Of a stretch of 27,280 nt of DNA, positions 21,071-26,960 are shown one piece after another. The notes beneath the pieces are model-generated. The model was not told the origin of the DNA. It did not search any database and saw only the letters and a program-made list of their open reading frames with translations. Source of the DNA: Candidatus Shapirobacteria bacterium. Its GTDB lineage: Bacteria > Patescibacteriota > Microgenomatia > UBA12405. A program made the position numbers and the translations under genes. The stretch lies in contig JAHBAQ020000017.1 of assembly GCA_018500045.2 (NCBI GenBank), positions 1 through 27,280 on the forward strand, in the 5' to 3' direction. Position 1 is the stretch's first letter; each line of letters opens with the position of its first letter.

Positions 21071-21400
21071 ATGACAAATAGGTCTAAACTTTTTTGGATT
21101 AAGATAATTCACACAGTAATTTATTTGGTTATGGCTGTTGCTTGTATTTACACTTTATTTTGTGGGTTGTTGCAAATTAAAAATATTTATCTTTATTGGG
21201 CGATTACTTTGATTTTAATTGAAGGGATTATTTTTGGGAGTAATGGAATGAAATGTCCATTGACAGATTTGGCAAAAAAATATGGGGCAGAAAAAGGTTA
21301 TGTGTTTGACACTTTTTTACCGGAGAGTTGGACAAAGTACACTTTTAGATTTTTTGGGACAATATTTTTATTGGGTTTGTTATTAGTGATTTTGAAATAG
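21071..21400 (+). CDS. Small integral membrane protein
   Basis: This is a 109-residue protein with three predicted membrane helices (about 10-33, 38-56, 89-108) and a conserved-looking soluble segment, GMKCPLTDLAKKYGAEKGYVFDTFLPE, between helices 2 and 3. The CPLT motif after a helix recalls DUF2784-type proteins, but I am not certain of the family. No function is assigned. It probably forms an operon with the mutarotase-like gene. Its stop codon lies in the sequence duplicated with the tRNA-His. Confidence 0.75.
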   Translation: MTNRSKLFWIKIIHTVIYLVMAVACIYTLFCGLLQIKNIYLYWAITLILIEGIIFGSNGMKCPLTDLAKKYGAEKGYVFDTFLPESWTKYTFRFFGTIFLLGLLLVILK

Positions 21401-21407
21401 TTTTTTT

Positions 21408-21485
21408 TGGGGTGGTATGCCGGACTTGAACCGGTAACCTCAGCTTTCACAGAGCTGCGCTCTAACCAATTGAGCTAATACCACC
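21408..21485 (-). tRNA. tRNA-His (GUG), copy 2
   Basis: It is identical over all 78 nt to the copy at 20024-20101, including G-1, anticodon GTG and the encoded CCA. Unlike copy 1 it has a TGTTAAAAT box about 16 nt upstream and no leader or attenuator, so it is likely constitutive. Two identical tRNA-His genes are unexpected in a reduced genome. Confidence 0.95.
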
Positions 21486-21501
21486 ATGATTTTTGTGGTT
21501 T

Positions 21502-21510
21502 ATTTTAACA
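21502..21510 (-). promoter_or_regulatory. Extended -10 (TGTTAAAAT) for tRNA-His copy 2
   Basis: The minus-strand 9-mer is identical to those of rpmE and hisS. The predicted start is near 21495, about 10 nt before the tRNA 5' end, so only a short 5' trim would be needed. Confidence 0.65.
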
Positions 21511-21521
21511 TAAAGACCGAT

Positions 21522-22217
21522 TTACGGGTTGGAAGTGGTTTCGGCGGTAAGGTTAATGATTTTGGTGGCATAGAAAGTGTTAGTTAATTTAGCATCTGGT
21601 TGAATAATGGCGATGATTTTTTTACCGGTAATAATGGTTTTGGCGGTAGTGGATTTAGTGTTTTTTAGATCAACAATTTCAGTTTTAGCATCGGTTTTTA
21701 TCTGATATTGACTATTTTTGTTTTTGTTGGGAATAAGGACAAAAATAGGGGAGTTTTGTGATTGGGAAATATCGACAATTTGACCGGTGATAATTTGGTT
21801 AATGTTTTCAATGGCCTTTGATTCGGTATAGACGATACGACGACAGTCAAGTGATTGGTCGTCTTTGAGGTACCCCATAGCAATAATAGTTTGGCCTGAT
21901 TTAAAGTCAGAAATCTTACCTTTTTGTTTTTTAGAGTTAACGAAAGTGGTGTCTTGAGTAATATATAGAGTTTTATTATTTTGATTTTTTAAGGTAATTT
22001 TGATTTGATCAGTTTCAGTTTGGGTAATAGTACCAAAAAAGGATTTGGGTTCTTTACTAACTTCTTTTGAATTATTGTCTCCAGAGGTTTCTTTGACTAT
22101 TTGTTTGAGAATATCTTTAACGTCTTCGACTTTATCGGTAGATGGAGTGGCTGTTTGGGCTGAGACTGGTGCCAAAAAAATAAACGGAATAGAGAGAAAA
22201 AGAAAAAAAACTATCAT
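21522..22217 (-). CDS. Secreted protein of unknown function (OB-like repeats)
   Basis: This is a 231-residue protein with a clear signal peptide (hydrophobic 2-18, likely cleavage after PVSAQ). A Ser/Asp/Lys-rich linker follows, then two similar beta-rich halves: SFFGTITQTETDQIKITLKNQNNKTLYIT with KGKISDFKSGQTIIAMGYLKDD, and IITGQIVDISQSQNSPIFVLIPN with KTIITGKKIIAIIQPD. This strand pattern resembles the small OB-like repeats of DUF5666-type exported proteins, which is a guess. It is translationally coupled to the upstream gene: the stop TAA and start ATG share one base. Confidence 0.8.
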   Translation of the reverse strand: MIVFFLFLSIPFIFLAPVSAQTATPSTDKVEDVKDILKQIVKETSGDNNSKEVSKEPKSFFGTITQTETDQIKITLKNQNNKTLYITQDTTFVNSKKQKGKISDFKSGQTIIAMGYLKDDQSLDCRRIVYTESKAIENINQIITGQIVDISQSQNSPIFVLIPNKNKNSQYQIKTDAKTEIVDLKNTKSTTAKTIITGKKIIAIIQPDAKLTNTFYATKIINLTAETTSNP

Positions 22218-22669
22218 TATATTTTGGCAGTAGAATAGGTAACATTGATTTGAGTGTCTTTTTGGATATTGTCTTGGTTAATAGAGCTGACTTTGATAAT
22301 ATTAAGACCGTTTTCTAAAGAAACAGGAATACTAAATTTCCCTTGATTATCGCTTTGGCCAATAAACGATTGGGTAGATGTAGCAATAATAATATGACTA
22401 TTGGGATTAGTAACTCCATTAATATTGGTTTTACTGGATGAAATTAGGGAATCGTCCTCAGGCGAATCTATTTTGATACTATCAATGGTTGGATTATCAG
22501 TTGTTATTAATGATTGAGACTGAGTAGGAATCAGAGTTGGTTCGGTAACAATGGCTTTTTGGTTGTCTTTGGCGGAGATATTTTTGTTTTGAAGGGTGAC
22601 GTACCCACCGGTAATGCCTAGGCCTAAAATACCACCAACAAAGGCAGCTAACAATATCTCTTTAATCAT
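22217..22669 (-). CDS. Membrane-anchored Ig-like domain protein
   Basis: This is a 150-residue protein with an N-terminal anchor helix (about 5-26), a Thr/Ser/Gln linker (30-65) and one beta-sandwich domain at about 66-146 (SPEDDSLISSSKTNINGVTN, then GKFSIPVSLENGLNIIKVSS). The domain pattern is that of glucodextranase-B or Ig-like modules found in surface proteins. No enzymatic motif is seen. It is the first gene of a two-gene unit with the secreted protein at 21522. Minus-strand TAACCT lies 6 nt before its ATG, a possible -10 box. It is divergent from the MBL-like gene. Confidence 0.8.
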   Translation of the reverse strand: MIKEILLAAFVGGILGLGITGGYVTLQNKNISAKDNQKAIVTEPTLIPTQSQSLITTDNPTIDSIKIDSPEDDSLISSSKTNINGVTNPNSHIIIATSTQSFIGQSDNQGKFSIPVSLENGLNIIKVSSINQDNIQKDTQINVTYSTAKI

Positions 22670-22763
22670 GGAATTAGGTTAATAATAACACAAAATGATA
22701 CATTTGTGAGGCAATGGATATGTATAAAAATAATTTTGGAAGCTGGTTTTGGCGGAGTTGAAA

Positions 22764-22772
22764 TGCTAGAAT
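22764..22772 (+). promoter_or_regulatory. Extended -10 (TGCTAGAAT) for the MBL-like/dnaB unit
   Basis: TGCTAGAAT lies 8 nt before the ATG at 22781. No -35 box is apparent and no Shine-Dalgarno precedes the start. Confidence 0.55.
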
Positions 22773-22780
22773 GAGTTCAT

Positions 22781-23356
22781 ATGGAAATTAAATTGTTAAA
22801 TAAAAAAACGTTTTTTATTAAAGGTAAAAAAGAGATGGTGTTGGTGAATCCGGAGATCGAGGATAAAGAAAAAAGTCCATCTCGAGTAATTGTTTTTACT
22901 AATGAAGATTTGGGTGGTCACGATTTGGAGGGAGACAAGGTATTAATAAATGGTCCAGGAGAATATGAAGTTAATGGAGTGGAGGTTAATGGAGTGAACG
23001 GTGAGGATGGAAATACAGTTTATAAAATTGGAATTGACGGATTTAGATTGGTAATAATGGGTGATTTAAAACAAGAATTAACTGATAAGAGGATTGAAAA
23101 AATTGATGAGGCGGATATTTTGATTGCGCCAACAATTATTGGAGAAACCCCAAGTTTTAAATTGATTAAAGAATGGTCAAAAAAGTGGGGGGTGAATTAT
23201 TTAATTCCGATATCAGAAAGAGAGGTTGATATGAAAGCTTTTTTAGATGCATCGGATAATGAGGGATTAGAGGAAATCGATTCACTTAAAATAGAAAAAC
23301 TTGATGATTTACCAGATGGTTTGGAAGTCAAGTTATTGAAAAATTGGAATAAATAA
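22781..23356 (+). CDS. MBL-fold-like protein without the metal motif
   Basis: This is a 191-residue protein. The ordering of strands and the stretch LINGPGEYEVNGVEVNGV, then YKIGIDGFRLVIMGDLKQELTDKRIEKIDEADILIAP, match the small UlaG-like metallo-hydrolases (COG2220-like) common in CPR genomes. The canonical HxHxDH motif is missing, since the region after VFTNEDLGGHD has a single His. The protein may thus be inactive or use a different chemistry. It lies 2 nt upstream of dnaB and is probably co-transcribed, an arrangement that gives no direct functional clue. Confidence 0.75.
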   Translation: MEIKLLNKKTFFIKGKKEMVLVNPEIEDKEKSPSRVIVFTNEDLGGHDLEGDKVLINGPGEYEVNGVEVNGVNGEDGNTVYKIGIDGFRLVIMGDLKQELTDKRIEKIDEADILIAPTIIGETPSFKLIKEWSKKWGVNYLIPISEREVDMKAFLDASDNEGLEEIDSLKIEKLDDLPDGLEVKLLKNWNK

Positions 23357-23358
23357 AT

Positions 23359-24669
23359 ATGGAAGAAACGCTGAAACTGCCGCCTAATTCTGAAGAGGCA
23401 GAATTGTGTGTTTTAGGGTCAATTTTGATTGATAATGATGCAGTGTTGGGGGTATCGGAATTTTTAAGGCCAGAGCATTTCTATAATTCTAATTATGGCA
23501 AGATTTATCGGGCAATGATGGATTTGTATGAGGATAGAATGCCAATAGATATTGTGACGGTGTCGGAAAAATTAAAGGAAGAAAAAATTCTTAAAAAAAT
23601 TGGAGGAAAAGCGTTTTTAACTAGGTTAGCCGGGGAAGTACCGACGGCAGCTAATGTAGAAAGTTACGGAAGAATTATTAAGTCGTTGTCGGCAAAAAGG
23701 GAATTAATTTCGGCGGCAGGAAGAATTTCGGAAAAAGCCTTTGACTCAACTTTGCCTTCGGATGTGTTGTTGGATATGGCAGAGCAGGAAATTTTTACTT
23801 TATCTCAGAAGCATTTGAAATCAGTACCGACTTCTTTAAAAGAGGTCTTGACGGCTAGTTTTGATAGGTTGGATGAATTACAAAAAATGGGGACGGGTTT
23901 GCGGGGGGTACCGAGTGGTTTTAAAGGGTTAGATAATGTGTTGGCGGGGATGCAGGATAGTAATTTGATTATTTTGGCGGCACGCCCGGGTGTGGGTAAA
24001 ACAGCTTTTGCTTTGAATATTGCCAGACATGTGGCAGTAGAAAAAAAACTTCCAGTGTGTGTATTTTCATTGGAAATGAGCAAAGAAGAATTAGTTGATC
24101 GTTTGTTGGTGAGACAGGGGATGATTGATGCTTGGAAATTAAAGACAGGACAATTATCTTCGGGAGATTTTGATTCTTTGTCTGAAGCTATGGGTATTTT
24201 AGCAGAAGCACCACTTTTTATTGATGATACGCCGGGTCTGACAGTAACAGAATTAAGAACTAAGGCACGGAGACTACAAGTTGATAAAGGAATCAAATTT
24301 ATTGTGGTGGATTATTTACAGTTAATGCACGGATCGACTCGGGATAATCGGGTACAGGAAGTGTCGGAAATTTCACAAGGATTAAAAAATTTGGCCAGGG
24401 AATTAAAAGTACCAGTGTTAGCTTTAGCCCAGTTGTCTCGGGCAATGGAGGCTAGAGGAGGCAAACCGAGATTATCGGATTTAAGGGAATCTGGAAGTAT
24501 CGAACAAGACGCTGATGTAGTTATGTTCGTTTATCGGGAAGATGAAGAAGTAAGAGAAATGGTGACGTGTAGTGTGGAGAAACACCGTAACGGTCCGACG
24601 GGAAGTTTTAATTTGTATTTCAATGGAAAACAGATTAGCTTTTTTGATATTGAAAAGAAACAGGGATGA
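23359..24669 (+). CDS. dnaB: Replicative DNA helicase DnaB
   Basis: This is a 436-residue protein. The N-terminal helical domain starts LPPNSEEAELCVLGSILIDNDAV (family hallmark) and contains MPIDIVTVSEKL. The linker helix is followed by the RecA-like motor: Walker A ARPGVGKT (208-215), PVCVFSLEMSKEELVDRLL, Walker B FIVVDYLQLM, LKNLARELKVPVLALAQLSR, and LRESGSIEQDADVVMFVYR with the arginine finger region. It unwinds DNA ahead of the fork and interacts with tau (dnaX, here at 4525). The length is normal. It ends in TGA, one of only two TGA stops in the window. Confidence 0.97.
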   Translation: MEETLKLPPNSEEAELCVLGSILIDNDAVLGVSEFLRPEHFYNSNYGKIYRAMMDLYEDRMPIDIVTVSEKLKEEKILKKIGGKAFLTRLAGEVPTAANVESYGRIIKSLSAKRELISAAGRISEKAFDSTLPSDVLLDMAEQEIFTLSQKHLKSVPTSLKEVLTASFDRLDELQKMGTGLRGVPSGFKGLDNVLAGMQDSNLIILAARPGVGKTAFALNIARHVAVEKKLPVCVFSLEMSKEELVDRLLVRQGMIDAWKLKTGQLSSGDFDSLSEAMGILAEAPLFIDDTPGLTVTELRTKARRLQVDKGIKFIVVDYLQLMHGSTRDNRVQEVSEISQGLKNLARELKVPVLALAQLSRAMEARGGKPRLSDLRESGSIEQDADVVMFVYREDEEVREMVTCSVEKHRNGPTGSFNLYFNGKQISFFDIEKKQG

Positions 24670-24672
24670 TGG

Positions 24673-24681
24673 TGTTATCAT
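24673..24681 (+). promoter_or_regulatory. Extended -10 (TGTTATCAT)
   Basis: TGTTATCAT lies 6 nt before the ATG at 24688, in the 18-nt gap after dnaB. Confidence 0.5.
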
Positions 24682-24687
24682 TTATTT

Positions 24688-25422
24688 ATGAGTGAAGTTC
24701 CTGTTGGAGCAATAGTACCGTCTATTAATCACGTAGAAAATGGTTTTAGTAATAATGATCGGGTTTTATTGAGGAATTTATCTAAAGAACAAGTTTCTGA
24801 TTGGTTGTTTAATATAGAGAACACCTCTAACGGTTCCCATTTTATGTCGCCCGATGATAATAGGGAATATCAACGTTTGCATAATACAAAAATGGTCGAT
24901 GGGATTGTTTTTTTAAGGGATAAATGGTCTGAATATGCTGATCATGAATTTTTTAAAAAATTTGTTTTGATTCACTGGGTTGGCCAAGACGAGATGGGTT
25001 TAGATCGGATGAGTAAATTGCTGGGTAATGGTCGGCATCAGGTAGAGATATCAACACAAGCATATAGTGATAGTGAATCTTTAATAAAAAATCGTAGATG
25101 GTTAAAGTCTAAATTTGGCGTATTAGTTAGTGGGCAAGTCACTTTGGCGAGTAACGAAGATATCCAAACTAATCAGTGGCATATGCTACAACCAAGTGAT
25201 ACTATTTTTAGGCGAAAGTACACGGAATATGCTAATAGATTAATGACAGATGAAACAAATTGTATTTCTCCTTATGAATTTGTAGTTGGTGATTGGGTGG
25301 CAAGCGGTATTCTTGTAGATCCTGATTCGGATCAGAGAGATAAAATTGATTTATTAGCAAAACAACATGGTTTATCGGTGATGACTACTACTGACGAAGA
25401 CTTATTTAGGAGTAAGAAATAA
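24688..25422 (+). CDS. Hypothetical protein (244 aa), unknown
   Basis: I do not recognise this 244-residue protein. It has no signal peptide or membrane helix, so it is probably cytoplasmic. It is rich in Asp, Asn, Trp and aromatic residues, with segments such as LLRNLSKEQVSDWLFNIEN and FFKKFVLIHWVGQDEMGLDRMSKLLGNG, and ends EDLFRSKK. It begins with a Val/Pro-rich stretch (MSEVPVGAIVPS). The predicted mix of helices and strands does not match a family I know. It lies between dnaB and a tRNA-Leu on the opposite strand, with its own promoter. Base composition is slightly less G-rich than its neighbours. Confidence 0.75.
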   Translation: MSEVPVGAIVPSINHVENGFSNNDRVLLRNLSKEQVSDWLFNIENTSNGSHFMSPDDNREYQRLHNTKMVDGIVFLRDKWSEYADHEFFKKFVLIHWVGQDEMGLDRMSKLLGNGRHQVEISTQAYSDSESLIKNRRWLKSKFGVLVSGQVTLASNEDIQTNQWHMLQPSDTIFRRKYTEYANRLMTDETNCISPYEFVVGDWVASGILVDPDSDQRDKIDLLAKQHGLSVMTTTDEDLFRSKK

Positions 25423-25426
25423 TTTG

Positions 25427-25510
25427 TGCCGAAAGAGGGAATCGAACCCCCATGATATTGCTACCACACGATTTTGAGTCGTGCGCGTCTGCCAGTTCCG
25501 CCATTTCGGC
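25427..25510 (-). tRNA. tRNA-Leu (CAA)
   Basis: This is an 84-nt class II tRNA on the minus strand. The acceptor stem is GCCGAAA/TTTCGGC with A73. The D-arm contains GGCAGACGC. The anticodon stem is CACGA/TCGTG around the loop CTCAAAA (anticodon CAA, decoding UUG). A long variable arm and the T-loop TTCGATT follow. CCA is not encoded, in contrast to the two tRNA-His copies. Confidence 0.95.
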
Positions 25511-25524
25511 TTAAAAGTATTCTT

Positions 25525-25530
25525 ATTATA
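25525..25530 (-). promoter_or_regulatory. -10 box (TATAAT) for tRNA-Leu
   Basis: Consensus TATAAT on the minus strand lies 14 nt upstream of the tRNA 5' end, so transcription should start about 7-8 nt before the tRNA. No clear -35 box is seen. Confidence 0.6.
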
Positions 25531-25564
25531 ACCTAAATTAGGGTTTTTAGCAGTGGAGGTTAAA

Positions 25565-25573
25565 TGGTAAAAT
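25565..25573 (+). promoter_or_regulatory. Extended -10 (TGGTAAAAT) for the lgt-like operon
   Basis: TGGTAAAAT lies 5 nt before the ATG at 25579, giving a leaderless start for the four-gene unit that runs to the end of the window. Confidence 0.6.
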
Positions 25574-25578
25574 AGATT

Positions 25579-26229
25579 ATGAGTTTAGGAATTATAAGGA
25601 TTGTTGCATCAGTGGTGTTTTTGTATTTATTGTGGCGAAACTTACGTCAAAGTTATGATGATCAGAAAATAATTACATATTCATGGTTAGCTTTGTTGGG
25701 TTTTTTGATTTTTGGTCGATTGGTTTATGGTTTGATTAATTGGGGTATTTGGAATAACGATTTATCTGATTGGTTGATGGTTTGGAATAAACCCGGAATG
25801 AGTTATATGGGGGGGTATTTAGGGGTGCTGTTAGTATCGTGGTTGTATTCTAGGAGTCAACAGTGGAAATTTTTAAATTTTACCGAGGATTTAGTAAAGC
25901 CACTTTTAGTATTGATAGGATTAATGATGGTGGACGAATGGGTGAGAGCAAAATTTAGTTGGCAAGTCTTGATTTATATTTTAATGATAATTTTGGTTTA
26001 TATGATAGCTAATTGGTTGGCAGGAAGGTATAGATCGTTTGTTTGGTATAAGAGTGGAAAAAAAGGATTTGTATTGTTGGCGTCTAATTTTTTATTTTTT
26101 TTAGTGCTAGCTTTTGTTTTTGGAGTGTTTAAAGATAGTTTAGTTAATTTAATTTTAGCTTCAATTATTAGTTTGATTTCTGTTGTAGGATTGTTTATCC
26201 TAGGAGGAGTGAAATATGAAAGAAAGTAA
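25579..26229 (+). CDS. Degenerate Lgt-like membrane protein
   Basis: This is a 216-residue protein with about six membrane helices. The pattern MSYMGGYLGVLLVSWLYSR (74-92), then LVKPLLVLIGLM, follows the middle of prolipoprotein diacylglyceryl transferase (Lgt: SFHGGLIGV..., then IAPALPLG). The conserved His of that HGG motif is Met (M77), and the usual GRIGNFING segment is replaced by LMMVDEWVRAKF. The protein is also shorter than Lgt (250-290). It may be a diverged or inactive Lgt. lspA, the next enzyme of lipoprotein maturation, is two genes downstream, which supports the family call. It overlaps the next gene by 14 nt. Confidence 0.7.
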   Translation: MSLGIIRIVASVVFLYLLWRNLRQSYDDQKIITYSWLALLGFLIFGRLVYGLINWGIWNNDLSDWLMVWNKPGMSYMGGYLGVLLVSWLYSRSQQWKFLNFTEDLVKPLLVLIGLMMVDEWVRAKFSWQVLIYILMIILVYMIANWLAGRYRSFVWYKSGKKGFVLLASNFLFFLVLAFVFGVFKDSLVNLILASIISLISVVGLFILGGVKYERK

Positions 26230-26602
26230 ACAAAAAATAAAATCAGTAAAATTATCTTCAAGGTTTTTGGAGTCTGTGAAGCGGTTTTTGGTGGATGAGT
26301 TGTTAAAAATGAAAAGAACAAAAAAGGACTTAGAAAAGTCTGATCCATTTACTGATGAAAATAGAACATTAGAAAACTCTGAAGAAGAGGATTTGGATGA
26401 ACAGATAGGACATTTTGATAGTGAGGTTAAAGTGAGGTTTTTAAGTAAAAGGATAGTTCAGATTAGAAAGGCTTTGACGAGGGTGAAATTGGGTAAATAT
26501 GGTATCTGTGAATCGTGTGGAAAGATGATCGATACTGAAAGATTATCGATTAACCCTGAGGCGACTAATTGTGTTGAATGTCAGAAGGAAAAAGAGTCTT
26601 AA
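26216..26602 (+). CDS. DksA/TraR-family C4 zinc-finger protein
   Basis: This is a 128-residue protein. A long charged N-terminal part with helices (residues 15-95) is followed by the DksA/TraR finger, YGICESCGKMIDTERLSINPEATNCVECQ, with C98, C101, C119 and C122. Such proteins bind RNA polymerase in its secondary channel or act as small regulators. The acidic coiled-coil tip of true DksA (two Asp) cannot be confirmed. A very good Shine-Dalgarno (AGGAGG, 26202-26207) lies 8 nt before its ATG, inside the upstream gene. It overlaps lspA by 32 nt. TraR/DksA-like genes beside lspA are common in bacteria. Confidence 0.88.
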   Translation: MKESKQKIKSVKLSSRFLESVKRFLVDELLKMKRTKKDLEKSDPFTDENRTLENSEEEDLDEQIGHFDSEVKVRFLSKRIVQIRKALTRVKLGKYGICESCGKMIDTERLSINPEATNCVECQKEKES

Positions 26603-26960
26603 GGTTATATTGTGTTTGGTGTTTTTGGGATGTTTTTGGTTATTGCACGGAATAATTGCTGATTTTTTGGGTTTGGGTATAGAAAATAAGGGAATAAGTT
26701 TTGGTTGGGATGGTGAGTGGGTTTTTTGGTCGAGTTTGGTTTCGTTGTTATGGCTGGGGTATTTTTGGTGGAAAAAAGAGAGTAATGGTGTTTGGTTGAT
26801 GCTTGTGGGTGGTTTGATAAATTTTACCGACAGATTGGTTTTGGGTTATGTCCGTGATTATTGGTGCTTTGGTCCGGTTTATAATAATATTGCCGACTGG
26901 ATTATTTTTGTTGGTGTCGGTGTTTTTGTTTGGGAATTATGGAAGAAAAAATTAAAATAA
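26571..26960 (+). CDS. lspA: Signal peptidase II (short form)
   Basis: This is a 129-residue protein with four membrane segments, shorter than the usual 150-170. LspA motifs are present: ENKGISFGW (38-46; family N-x-GAAFG), then GGLINFTDRLVLGYVRDYW with catalytic Asp87, and YNNIADWIIFVGV with catalytic Asp109. The aspartic protease cleaves prolipoproteins after lipid attachment. The loop between helix 1 and the N-x-G motif is trimmed. The likely start is GTG 26571 (TTG 26574 is possible), inside the end of the zinc-finger gene. The stop overlaps the next gene by 22 nt, so the unit appears tightly coupled. Confidence 0.85.
   Translation: MLNVRRKKSLKVILCLVFLGCFWLLHGIIADFLGLGIENKGISFGWDGEWVFWSSLVSLLWLGYFWWKKESNGVWLMLVGGLINFTDRLVLGYVRDYWCFGPVYNNIADWIIFVGVGVFVWELWKKKLK

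Larger units (their letters stand above)
20015..21486 (+). repeat. Direct repeat pair containing tRNA-His
   Basis: The segment 20015-20102 (ATAG, T-run, full tRNA-His) recurs at 21397-21486. The only difference is two extra T residues in the T-run of the right copy. Sequence outside these limits is unrelated. The pair brackets about 1.3 kb with the attenuator, a mutarotase-like gene and a small membrane protein. In the right copy the ATAG supplies the stop codon of the membrane-protein gene. Confidence 0.9.

Noticed and set aside
23805..24296. Open frame of 163 codons on the minus strand inside dnaB
   Set aside because: It is antisense to the conserved helicase core, has no recognisable protein motif and no start signal.
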